A program made the position numbers and the translations under genes. Positions 53,734-62,666 of a DNA stretch of 64,000 nt are shown one piece after another. The DNA comes from Spirosoma agri (GTDB taxonomy: Bacteria; Bacteroidota; Bacteroidia; Cytophagales; Spirosomataceae): contig NZ_JAAGNZ010000001.1 of the NCBI RefSeq assembly GCF_010747415.1, positions 434,001 to 498,000 of the forward strand, written 5' to 3'. The notes beneath the pieces are model-generated. The model searched no databases. It worked only from the letters and a program-made list of their open reading frames with translations, and was not told the origin of the DNA. Numbering within the stretch: the first letter of the stretch is position 1; the number at the start of each line of letters is the position of its first letter.

Positions 53734-56700
53734 CTACCGAATCTCCAGTATACCTGCTCCGTTGTAACTTCGATAATCGCCGTTGTACATCGCGTCTGCG
53801 GATACAGGCCCCAGTACAAAACGGCCTTTCGATACGGCTCGGGCCAGGTAATAAAAGGTTCGCGCCGTTCCTGTTGCGGTCGTGTAAAAATTGATGCGGT
53901 CGTCCCGCAGATCGAAATGATCGGGACGGTCCGGCGTTCCGGTTGTCGGGTTTTTGATCCAGGTCATGTCGCGTTGTTCGCTGCCCGATGCCTCGGTTAG
54001 CCGGGGATTTTCCACTTCCAGACCAGCGGGAAGCAGATCGGTAATGACAACATTGTCGATTGTCAGTCCAGTTGTGCTCGCAAGGGTCAGTTTTACGACG
54101 ACCAGATCATTTTGATGAATAACCCCCAGTGGCTTTCCGTCCCGATTAAAATACTGCCGTCGAACTCGTAAGCCGTGGTCTTCATCAACAACTCGTCCCG
54201 TGGCTGGAACACCTTCGCTCTGGGCGAAATAGTACACGTTGCCCGAGCCTTGGGCGCTAAGCGTCAATGGCTGATTCGTCGGTACACGCTTTATCGTAAG
54301 AAACGCGTCATTCATCGCACCTAGCGATTTTCCATTGGCAGACAAAGTTGCCGTAGCTGTACTGGTGGCCGTTTGCCGGGCCAGCTTTCCTAACGACAGA
54401 AAAGCGAACGCGGCTTCCTGCGTGTTGAGATAATTGGACTGCCGAAGTGCGGTTGATAACTGTCGCGCCAGCGCCGGAATTTGCAGATTGTCGCGGTCCG
54501 TATCGATCAGGGCGTCGAGCGTGAGGGCCAGATTGCGCAGGGGGGAAGCATAACTACCGCCCGTTTGCCGACCAGTTGTAGTATCGGTAAACCGGTTTGG
54601 CAGCAAAGCCGTGAAACTGCGTGTATCACCCACCCGGAAAAAAGTAGCCGCCAGCAGGTATCGACTGTCGGGCGTTAATGACCCGGCGTTCTGTTTGTAG
54701 TAGTTCATCGCCGACCGATTTGGCTTTCCGGCCACGGCCAGCGTGTACAGGGCGTAGATGGCCGTTCGGCTGGCTACTTTTTTCATCGTTCGTCCGCCTG
54801 TTTCATCGTACGAAACGACATTTTCGGTAGCGGGATTATTGGTGAAACTGGTCAGCTGATCGATAGCCGAGCTCAATACGGAACTCCGAACCTCATACCC
54901 TGCTTCCTGCGCTTCGGTCAGAAAATGCACCGCGTACGCTGTTGCCCATTCATCGACAGCTGTCTGTCCTGCCCACATCGAAAAGCCACCATTCGGCGTC
55001 TGCAACCCTTCAATTGTCTGGATGGCCTGCCGAACGTTAGTAGCCGGATTCAGATCGCTATCACCGTTTCTGACGAAGTACGTATTGGCCTTGAGCTGCT
55101 TGGTCAGATCGGCAAAGTAAAGTTGCGGGAATGCTTTGGAAATCGTTTGCTCGATGCAGCCGTGGGGATAACCCAGCAGGTACGATAGCTCATTGCCGTA
55201 TTGCACAACCGGCGACCGGCTGAGCGTCATACTTGCTTTTGCCGTTCCGGGCAGAAAAGAATCGGCCAGTTTGAGCGTTTGTGTGTTTCCGCCAGCAACT
55301 GCTCCCGATAAGGTTGTCTTGATCAACGATGCCGCTGGGCGAACAGTTACCTCCGTTGTTTCCGTAAACGTTTCTTTCAAGCCAGTCAATGTAACCGTTA
55401 TCGCACCGGGGCCAATCGCCTGCCGGGCCGCTACGCTAAAAATCGTACGGATCTCGCGACCGGGCTGGATGGTTAGCTTCCGCGTGGGCAGGCTATCTGC
55501 TGTCAACGGACCAGTCAGACTGAGACGGGCTGTAACAATGGCGGGCTGCTTGGTGGTGTTGCTCAAATTGACCGGTAATTCAACCACATCGCCTGGGGTG
55601 AGGAAGCGTGGTACACCTGTGCTGATGACAATGGGGTCGGCTACTTTCATGCTACTGTTTGCTGACCCGAAGGCGTTGTCTTTATAGGCAACCGCCATCA
55701 CCCGTAGATCGCCCGAAAACTGCGGGATGTCTACTGTGAACGTCGCTTCGCCATCGGCGTTTGTCGGTAAAATTCCGCTCCAGAGGGCCACGAGTTTTAC
55801 CCGGCCATTGCTCAGTGGGTTCACCCGTCGTTCGAGATCATAGCCATCACCCCCCACGCTTGATGAAGACCGAAGCGAAAGCTCAGGATAAAGCAGGGCG
55901 TAGAGGTCGTGACTACCAACTTCAAGCGCCCGCTTCTGGTAATAAAAGCCGTGTGGGTTCGGCGTCTTAAAATTTTTGAGCTGTAAAATTCCCTCATCAA
56001 CCACTGCCACCGTGACCTGGGCGTTGCGGGCCGTTTTAACCTTTATGGTCTGTTTGGTTTTCGACCGCGACTGGGCTGCCGCTGTGATTATAACAGGAAG
56101 TTTGGTATCTGCATCCTGAACGGAAACGGGAGCAAAGCCGTGAGCGACGGTTAGGGGTAAGTTGGCTCCATCGATCGCCCGAATGAGCGTTGCTGTGACA
56201 TAGACGTTTGGTAGATGATCAGCACCAATTGGGAAACTCCACTCGGCTGATTTATTGTCCGTCGTTAGCCATTGCGATTCGAGCACGCGGTTCCGCTCGA
56301 CCGTCACCAGTAATTTACCCTCGAAAGGCGTTTTAAATAAAGCCGTGGCTGTTTCGCCGGTTTGATAAGCGGATTTGTCGAGCGTTATCAATACCTGACC
56401 CTCCTGACTTACCTCAAACGAAGAGGCTGATGTGTTGCCATAGCCATACGCGTGAAACGTTGTCGCTGCGTAACCCGTTGCGGCAGGTGCGTCTACGGTA
56501 GCCCGGCGGACACGAATTTCGTATTCACCCGAAACAGTTGGTACGTAACGAAAGCCGGCTTTCCCTCCTTTGAAAACTAACGTGTTCGAATAGACGAGCT
56601 TTTCGCGTCGCTTGGTCGTGTACTTGATCTGTTCATTTTTCTTCTCGATAACGGTCTGGTACTCGTAGCGAACCACATCAACCGTAGCTGACGATGACGC

Positions 56701-59229
56701 TCGTACAACACCGGTTGGATCAAGGGATACCAGGTCAGCGGTTACGGGCGCATTGGTCGCAACATAGCGATCGGGTAGACGAACACCGAAAAACGTATCC
56801 TGCGTCAACACATCGAAGCGACGAAGCCGGTTGACGGGTCGGCCATTTTCGTCGAAGACCGTTACGAACAATTTGCCTTCGAGCAGGCCAATGTCCTGGT
56901 ACAACGCTGAAATCGGGAAGCGTTCGGTAGCCTGACCATTCGCGTTCGTTCGCCCCTGCCGCAGCTCCTTCGGGAAGGTCGTCTCGTTGGGAATATCAAA
57001 ATTGTACTCCTCGAAACCTTTTGGCGCAAATACCTTACGCTTCAGTTGCAATTCCATTTCGTAGGCCCGGTCAGAAGCAGGCGGTCCGAATAAGTTCAGC
57101 GCCGTAGCGGAGAGGGTCAGTGTCTGACCGGCTCTGTAGTTAGTTCGGTCTGTCAGTACGTCAACTTTGATGCGGTCCGGAATAAATTCCTCGACACTTA
57201 TGGATTGGGAGGTAAGTAACACATTGTTCGCATTCAGCACCTCAATGGTATAGCTACCCGTCACGGCAGCCGGATCGAGTGGTATGTCGGTCGTAACGGC
57301 ACCCTGCGCGTTGGTTGTTTTCCGGAAAGCCCGTAACTCGCGGCCATTCGGCATGAGTAGCCGGATCAACACCGGAATTTCGCCGACACTTTGCCAGGTC
57401 TGCGACCGAATGATCGTGTTGAAATGGATCGTCTCGCCGGGGCGGTAAATATCACGATCGCCATAAACGAACGCATCGAAACCCGACTCGTTGTCACGCT
57501 TCCCTTCGACCTCAAACCGGGATGTTTCTACCTGAGTGTCGGGCAAAAACATGAAGTTGAAATCGTCGTTTCCCGTCCCGGATGTTCTGGCCGTGATCAG
57601 GGCGATTTTAAAACCGGGGGCTTCTTCCTGTATTTTATCAAACCGGGCAAACCCACTGCCATCGGTCTTGAGCGTATACACAGATTGATTATTGCTGCTG
57701 ATAAGCGTCAGCTCAACACCTTGTATCGGTTCCGCTTTGCTGATGGAATTCGCCCAGACGAGTAGTTCGTCCTTCGTCTGACGAGCGACCAGACCAATAT
57801 CGGATACGGACACCAACTGACTGGTCCGCAGATAAGCTTCATCTTTTGAGCCAACCGTGACCAGATACACACCCCGGAATGAACCAGATTGAACGGACTC
57901 TGGCAAGGCCAGGTTGAGGGCCGACACCCCACCAACTTTGGGCAAATCGGTTGTTTCGACGGTTTTATTGACGAGTACATCGCTCAGATCGCCTGATTCG
58001 TCATCACTGTATGTGAACGATCCCGCGGGTTCCCATTGGCCATCGGCGCTCTCCGCATACGCTTCGTAACGGTCCGAGCGGAGGTAGTGAAGAATGTTAT
58101 TTTCGTATATTTTCGCGATTTTGACGTGTACTTTCGGTACGTTAACGATGGTAAGTCCCACATTCCGGGCACCTTTCGAGGAGAGATACAGGGCTTTCTT
58201 GTTCGCAAACTGAATGCTGGCGGGCATCTTGCCGAAAAACAAATCACGTGTGACCGGCTCGTTGAGTTTAGTCCCGAGCGTTCCACGAATCTGGTCGGTC
58301 AGGGTCAATACGTAGGTGTCCGTTTCGCTGAAGTTTCCCCGGATGATGAACCCGTTTTCGGTCAGCTCGGCGCTTGTTTCGGCTTGTGGCTGAATGGTAT
58401 AGTAGCGGCTCAGTTCGCCGGGTTGGATCTCCTGGGTAGTGATGACACGAATAACCCCCTGATTGTTTTCAAAGCTCGTCTGAACGTCAGCAATGTCAAT
58501 GGTGTAACGCGATGGTAGTGTTCCGGTCTTCTCGATAGTTTCTTTACTGACATAGGCCGTATGGGGTATTTTAAGCCCCTTGTCCAGTTTTATTGTCAGG
58601 GGGTGCTCGTTTTTAAGGGCGCGTGCATCGGCCAGTGTTACGCTGACATTGGTCTGAGCGTCGCTTTGGGCAAGCTGTGTCGATACCTTTTTTTCGTCGA
58701 CTGATACCGTCAGCTTCCCGGTAATTTCGGCGGAACTAACCGGATAATTGAAATTGAGCCGGGTTTTCGCTACCGGTTTTCCACTTTCCTGCGACTTGGC
58801 CCACCAGCTTTCGGTGCTGGCCAGTTGTAAGTAGGGGGTATGAAACTCGATGGCATCCTCCGAAACCGTCAAATTTTTCTGAGTGGCGCGTTTTAGAAGA
58901 TCGTCGGTCAGCTCGGCACGGTAATTGGTAGCGGGGTCGAACGAAGCAGCAGGGGAGAAGACCAGTTCATTGGGAGCGGTCCATTTGAATTTACCACGTA
59001 CTGTGGGGATGAAACGAACGTATTGCGTCGAATCCCATTCATCGAGCTGGTTGACGGGACCGATATTTTTGTTGAAGGAGAACGTAAGATTTTGCGTCTG
59101 TTGTACCTCGTCGGCAAAATTCCGGCCTACTACGGTTACTTCGTTAAATGATAGCCGGGCGCAATTCACCAGCAATACGAAAGGAATCAATAAAGCAAGG
59201 TTGCCAGACCGACGAATCCGGGAGCGCAT
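53734..59229 (-). CDS. Alpha-2-macroglobulin family lipoprotein
   Basis: From the ATG at 59229, 1831 residues with a lipoprotein signal (MRSRIRRSGNLALLIPFVLLVNC). The family's successive macroglobulin-type domains fill the first two thirds (for example YGDRDIYRPGETIHFNTIIRSQTWQ), followed by the bait-like and thioester region. A thioester motif, GCIEQ in YPHGCIEQTISKAFPQLYF, is present at about 55,150-55,170. It probably traps proteases in the periplasm, as with YfhM of E. coli. The gene is followed in the cluster by an NTF2-like gene and pbpC upstream, the known partner of such proteins. Confidence 0.95.
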   Translation of the reverse strand: MRSRIRRSGNLALLIPFVLLVNCARLSFNEVTVVGRNFADEVQQTQNLTFSFNKNIGPVNQLDEWDSTQYVRFIPTVRGKFKWTAPNELVFSPAASFDPATNYRAELTDDLLKRATQKNLTVSEDAIEFHTPYLQLASTESWWAKSQESGKPVAKTRLNFNYPVSSAEITGKLTVSVDEKKVSTQLAQSDAQTNVSVTLADARALKNEHPLTIKLDKGLKIPHTAYVSKETIEKTGTLPSRYTIDIADVQTSFENNQGVIRVITTQEIQPGELSRYYTIQPQAETSAELTENGFIIRGNFSETDTYVLTLTDQIRGTLGTKLNEPVTRDLFFGKMPASIQFANKKALYLSSKGARNVGLTIVNVPKVHVKIAKIYENNILHYLRSDRYEAYAESADGQWEPAGSFTYSDDESGDLSDVLVNKTVETTDLPKVGGVSALNLALPESVQSGSFRGVYLVTVGSKDEAYLRTSQLVSVSDIGLVARQTKDELLVWANSISKAEPIQGVELTLISSNNQSVYTLKTDGSGFARFDKIQEEAPGFKIALITARTSGTGNDDFNFMFLPDTQVETSRFEVEGKRDNESGFDAFVYGDRDIYRPGETIHFNTIIRSQTWQSVGEIPVLIRLLMPNGRELRAFRKTTNAQGAVTTDIPLDPAAVTGSYTIEVLNANNVLLTSQSISVEEFIPDRIKVDVLTDRTNYRAGQTLTLSATALNLFGPPASDRAYEMELQLKRKVFAPKGFEEYNFDIPNETTFPKELRQGRTNANGQATERFPISALYQDIGLLEGKLFVTVFDENGRPVNRLRRFDVLTQDTFFGVRLPDRYVATNAPVTADLVSLDPTGVVRASSSATVDVVRYEYQTVIEKKNEQIKYTTKRREKLVYSNTLVFKGGKAGFRYVPTVSGEYEIRVRRATVDAPAATGYAATTFHAYGYGNTSASSFEVSQEGQVLITLDKSAYQTGETATALFKTPFEGKLLVTVERNRVLESQWLTTDNKSAEWSFPIGADHLPNVYVTATLIRAIDGANLPLTVAHGFAPVSVQDADTKLPVIITAAAQSRSKTKQTIKVKTARNAQVTVAVVDEGILQLKNFKTPNPHGFYYQKRALEVGSHDLYALLYPELSLRSSSSVGGDGYDLERRVNPLSNGRVKLVALWSGILPTNADGEATFTVDIPQFSGDLRVMAVAYKDNAFGSANSSMKVADPIVISTGVPRFLTPGDVVELPVNLSNTTKQPAIVTARLSLTGPLTADSLPTRKLTIQPGREIRTIFSVAARQAIGPGAITVTLTGLKETFTETTEVTVRPAASLIKTTLSGAVAGGNTQTLKLADSFLPGTAKASMTLSRSPVVQYGNELSYLLGYPHGCIEQTISKAFPQLYFADLTKQLKANTYFVRNGDSDLNPATNVRQAIQTIEGLQTPNGGFSMWAGQTAVDEWATAYAVHFLTEAQEAGYEVRSSVLSSAIDQLTSFTNNPATENVVSYDETGGRTMKKVASRTAIYALYTLAVAGKPNRSAMNYYKQNAGSLTPDSRYLLAATFFRVGDTRSFTALLPNRFTDTTTGRQTGGSYASPLRNLALTLDALIDTDRDNLQIPALARQLSTALRQSNYLNTQEAAFAFLSLGKLARQTATSTATATLSANGKSLGAMNDAFLTIKRVPTNQPLTLSAQGSGNVYYFAQSEGVPATGRVVDEDHGLRVRRQYFNRDGKPLGVIHQNDLVVVKLTLASTTGLTIDNVVITDLLPAGLEVENPRLTEASGSEQRDMTWIKNPTTGTPDRPDHFDLRDDRINFYTTATGTARTFYYLARAVSKGRFVLGPVSADAMYNGDYRSYNGAGILEIR

Positions 59230-59397
59230 TTTATACACAGTAAAGGTGAGAGGCCGAATGTAGACGAAAAAATCACTCGACATTGTTCGCCAAGTTTGTT
59301 TTTCGGCGTATGACTTATTGAGTGGCTGTAAGCTTCTCTGACAGTGGGGTTGTCCTTTTTGAGCGTTTTCTCGAATTGAGCCACTCAGCTTAATCTA

Positions 59398-59410
59398 TTA
59401 ACGATGTTAA
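59398..59410. promoter_or_regulatory. Palindromic motif TTAACGATGTTAA, copy 1
   Basis: TTAAC-GAT-GTTAA, about 170 bases upstream of the macroglobulin ATG. The same 13 bases recur at 59589-59601, 191 bases away. Possible regulator site. Confidence 0.5.
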
Positions 59411-59588
59411 ATGCGCCATTCATGTTTACTTGGCGCCAGACATACCCCGGCAGTTGTCAGTTTATCTGGTTTCAAACGCTGCCAAGTCGGTCCAATAGCA
59501 TAGAGTTTATTTCGCTGAAATTCTATGGTTGATAAGGATGCGGTAAGATTTCATGCAGATCAGGACTTAGTACTCTATTTCAGATACG

Positions 59589-59601
59589 TTAACGATGTTA
59601 A
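59589..59601. promoter_or_regulatory. Palindromic motif TTAACGATGTTAA, copy 2
   Basis: Second exact copy of the 13-base element, 360 bases upstream of the macroglobulin ATG and 130 bases after the NTF2-like gene stop. I saw no third copy in the window outside coding sequence. Confidence 0.5.
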
Positions 59602-59639
59602 TTGTGTTGTTTGGTGTACTTTCCTAAAAGCTAGAACGC

Positions 59640-59698
59640 TTTTGACAGGATTACACAAGATTTCTATGCCCTAAAAACCTTGTGTAGTCCTGTCAAAA
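59640..59698. repeat. Long inverted repeat downstream of the NTF2-like gene
   Basis: TTTTGACAGGATTACACAAG (59640-59659) pairs with 59679-59698 over 20 bases with one mismatch, which is a U-G pair in plus-strand RNA. The loop is 19 bases. On neither strand does a U tract follow outside the stem, so it resembles a dispersed palindromic element more than a terminator. Confidence 0.65.
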
Positions 59699-59731
59699 AA
59701 AACAGAAATAGTATGGTCTGACTATCAGCTT

Positions 59732-60172
59732 CTACTGTATTGGCGTAAATTGGATGTTCGCGATTTTCCAGGAACTACCTTGCTTGACCGAAACGACCGA
59801 AAACGATACCGTGCTGTCGAACGCTTGTCCCCGAACGCTACCTTTTGCTTTCCAGGTGCCCGTCATAACAGCCGCATCGTTGTTGTATTGGCGGGTTTGC
59901 GCATTTGATAGGGCTGCTGTCTCGACAACGATGTAACCGCCGTTCATGCCCTGAGCCAGTAGGTCACCAGCAACGGCATTCCCGTCAAAACTAACCAGAC
60001 TGAAGTCACTGGTGATCAGTTTGCTCACAGCGTCTCCGTTTTCGTCAAGGAGTGCTTTGAAAAACGCATTCCCTAAAGCCGTTGGGTCCTGGGCGAGATC
60101 GGTAGCTTGCTGAGCAAAGGTAGTAGCAGTGGTAAATAGCAGTACGGCGATAAGAGAGACTAACGTTTTCAT
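59732..60172 (-). CDS. Exported NTF2-like (SnoaL/DUF4440-type) protein
   Basis: The ATG at 60172 gives 146 residues with a signal peptide (MKTLVSLIAVLLFTTATTFAQ). The rest has the cone-shaped NTF2 fold pattern: helix ALGNAFFKALLDENGDAVSKLI, then SDFSLVSFDGN and three or four beta strands ending SSWKIANIQFTPI. A frame open 42 codons further up (to 60298) lacks signal features and overlaps pbpC. It starts 69 bases after the pbpC stop and lies between pbpC and the macroglobulin gene, which makes it a candidate accessory. Confidence 0.82.
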   Translation of the reverse strand: MKTLVSLIAVLLFTTATTFAQQATDLAQDPTALGNAFFKALLDENGDAVSKLITSDFSLVSFDGNAVAGDLLAQGMNGGYIVVETAALSNAQTRQYNNDAAVMTGTWKAKGSVRGQAFDSTVSFSVVSVKQGSSWKIANIQFTPIQ

Positions 60173-60240
60173 GTAGACTAGGAGTTGCTTTTGGACGGAA
60201 AAATGGGGATACCGTATGGAAAAGCAAAATGAAGAAATCG

Positions 60241-62592
60241 TTACTCGTTTTTGATCGTCACGTGTAAATCGCTGTAGCGCCCTTTGTCGTCGGCGCATGA
60301 TATTTTTAACGGACCGGGTTTCGGCCTGAAAAAGACAGCTTCATCCGGACGAGCTTTTTTGTAGAGCTTATCATTTAGATACCAGAAGACTGTTTGAACG
60401 TCATTGGCTGCCTGACAACCCAGTTCAAGGTCAGTGAGCTGTCTGGAATTAATAAAATAGTCGCTGCCGTCGTTAAGGCTGGTTATGAGCGGACCCGTTC
60501 CGGTCGAGCCAAAAATGCGCTCACAGGTTGGGTTATGCGGGGGAACGGTCTCAAACGGAATATGCCTGCTTTGGTAAAAGGCGGCCACCTCGGGTGATAA
60601 ATTCGGATACGATCGGCGTACCGCACCACTATCGGGCTTGCAATGAGCGCAGTACGATACAGTTCCGGCTGCATTCGTAAAGATAGGCTTGCGATGCTGA
60701 CAACGTCGATACCGCGATACACCCATGATGAAGTAATCGGTTACCTGACTTGGGCAGAACTCGCCGGGAATATCTCCCGTTTCGGGGCAAACAAGCCGCA
60801 TCGACAGGCTACCTCCTGGTTTCCTGAGCTTGTCTCTAGACGAATTATAATCCAGCGCGTTGAAAAGTTGGAATAACAATGGTGTAGCCGTATTGGCACC
60901 ACTCAGCTCAGCTACGCCAATCCCCGAGAAATTACCAACCCACACGCCGATGGTGTACCGCTGGTTATAGCCAATGCTCCAGGCATCACGCCGTCCGTAG
61001 GAGGTACCGGTCTTCCAGGCGATTTGCGGCAGATGATAACTGTTGTCAAAATTATTGGGAAGATCGGGGCGTGTGATCTGCGAAAGCGTATTGGTAATCA
61101 GAAAGGCTGCTTCTCTGGAAAGTAGTCTTGTGCCGGTTTCCCTCACCGACCCGTCGGACCGCCCCGTAAAACGCAACTCCTTGACAACCCCACCATTGGC
61201 GAAGCCCGCATAAAGCCGGGTCATCTCCTCCAGCGTGACACCGCATCCGCCCAGAATCATCGAAAGACCCAACTCCTTCGCCTGTTTGCGAACCGTTTTA
61301 AAACCAGCTTTTCGTAGTGTTTCGACCAGAACGGGCGTGCCGATTTCTTTCAGAAGTGCTACCGCCGGAATGTTCAGTGAATTTGCCAGTGCAAATTCAG
61401 CCGTGACTGGCCCGTTGAATTTTCGGTCGTAATTATCCGGCTCGTAACCACCGAAATTCGTTGGCACGTCACTAAGCTTGGATTTGGGCGTAATCGTTCC
61501 CGCATCGAACGACAAACCGTAGAGCAATGGTTTGAGCGCACTCCCCGGCGATCGAATCGCCCGAACCCCGTCAACCTGTCCGCCATCGAACGTATTGCCG
61601 AAATCGGCAGAACCGGCATACGCAACTACTTCATGGGTCTGATTATCTACCACCAGTACGGCTGAATTGTGAATTGAATAAGCTTTAATACGGTTCGCGT
61701 AGTTTCGGATTAACTGCTCGACGGTGGCCTGCGTGGCTGTATGGATGGCCGAATGAATGATGGGCACATCGGGGTTTTCGGCGCGAAGTCGATGCGACAG
61801 GTGAGGGACCAACTGAGGAGCTGAACGCCGGTAGGCCGTGAGCGGTTCGGCCATGGCATCAGTAATCGTTGTTTCGTCGAAGAGGTGTTTGGCGCGAAAG
61901 CGGGCCAGCCAGCGATTGCGTTCCTGTACGACAAGGCTATTGTTTATTCCCAACCGTAAGCTCGAGGGTCGGTTGGGGACGATGGTAAGGGTGGTCAGCT
62001 CGGCCAGACTGAGTAGCTGTGGCAGCTTGCCGAAGTACAGGAGTGAGGCTGATTTTAGCCCTTCAATATTACCCCCATACGGAATCAGGTTCAGATATAA
62101 CTGAAGGATCTCATCCTTGGAGTAATGAAGTTCCAGCTGCAACGCCCGAAACAGCTCGATGGCTTTATTCCCGTAGGTTCGCTGGCGGGGTTCCAGCAGC
62201 CGAATGGTCTGCATCGTTATGGTCGAAGCCCCTGACGTTCGCCGACCCGACACAAAATTCCGGCCCGCAGCTCGCAGCATGGATACCGGGTTGAACCCAA
62301 CATGATACCGGAAGTATTTGTCTTCCTTGAACAAAATCGCGTCGCGGAGAGTAGGAGTAATCTCGGGAAGCTCGACGTAGAGTCGCCATTTGTCGTCGCG
62401 GCTCAGAAACGCATGCAGAATGTCCCCATCACGAGCGGTGATTACGGTAGAATACGCAACGCTGGTGTTGAGCGGGTATAGAAAATCGATACTCAGAAAC
62501 CCCATTGTGACGACAAACAGGACCTTCACGAAACGTGGTTTCCAGATTCGTTTGGCAATGCCGCAAACGTTTCCCAATATTGACCGACCCAT
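60241..62592 (-). CDS. pbpC: Penicillin-binding protein 1C
   Basis: A 783-residue bifunctional peptidoglycan synthase. One N-terminal membrane segment (VKVLFVVTMGFLSIDFL). GT51 domain with catalytic Glu90 (FKEDKYFRYH), GASTITMQ and the second Glu region in KDEILQLYLNLIPYGG. Transpeptidase domain with Ser351-x-x-Lys354, SLN (SLNIPA) and KTG (KTGTSYG). A C-terminal PBP1C-specific domain with a Cys-rich part (YRRCQHRKPIF, YCAHCKPD) and BiPBP_C-like end (FRPKPGPLKISC). It is the usual partner of bacterial alpha-2-macroglobulin: a repair synthase next to a protease trap. Confidence 0.96.
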   Translation of the reverse strand: MGRSILGNVCGIAKRIWKPRFVKVLFVVTMGFLSIDFLYPLNTSVAYSTVITARDGDILHAFLSRDDKWRLYVELPEITPTLRDAILFKEDKYFRYHVGFNPVSMLRAAGRNFVSGRRTSGASTITMQTIRLLEPRQRTYGNKAIELFRALQLELHYSKDEILQLYLNLIPYGGNIEGLKSASLLYFGKLPQLLSLAELTTLTIVPNRPSSLRLGINNSLVVQERNRWLARFRAKHLFDETTITDAMAEPLTAYRRSAPQLVPHLSHRLRAENPDVPIIHSAIHTATQATVEQLIRNYANRIKAYSIHNSAVLVVDNQTHEVVAYAGSADFGNTFDGGQVDGVRAIRSPGSALKPLLYGLSFDAGTITPKSKLSDVPTNFGGYEPDNYDRKFNGPVTAEFALANSLNIPAVALLKEIGTPVLVETLRKAGFKTVRKQAKELGLSMILGGCGVTLEEMTRLYAGFANGGVVKELRFTGRSDGSVRETGTRLLSREAAFLITNTLSQITRPDLPNNFDNSYHLPQIAWKTGTSYGRRDAWSIGYNQRYTIGVWVGNFSGIGVAELSGANTATPLLFQLFNALDYNSSRDKLRKPGGSLSMRLVCPETGDIPGEFCPSQVTDYFIMGVSRYRRCQHRKPIFTNAAGTVSYCAHCKPDSGAVRRSYPNLSPEVAAFYQSRHIPFETVPPHNPTCERIFGSTGTGPLITSLNDGSDYFINSRQLTDLELGCQAANDVQTVFWYLNDKLYKKARPDEAVFFRPKPGPLKISCADDKGRYSDLHVTIKNE

Positions 62593-62666
62593 AGGTGTTC
62601 TTGTTCCTTAAAAACAACCGCAAAAATCAACGAAATTCCTTAACCAACGAAACCATACATTAAACG

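Larger units (their letters stand above)
59230..59731. other. Intergenic region of 502 bases upstream of the macroglobulin gene
   Basis: It contains the likely macroglobulin promoter, two identical 13-bp palindromic motifs (59398-59410 and 59589-59601) and an inverted repeat of 20 bp arms at 59640-59698. No convincing reading frame. Confidence 0.5.
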
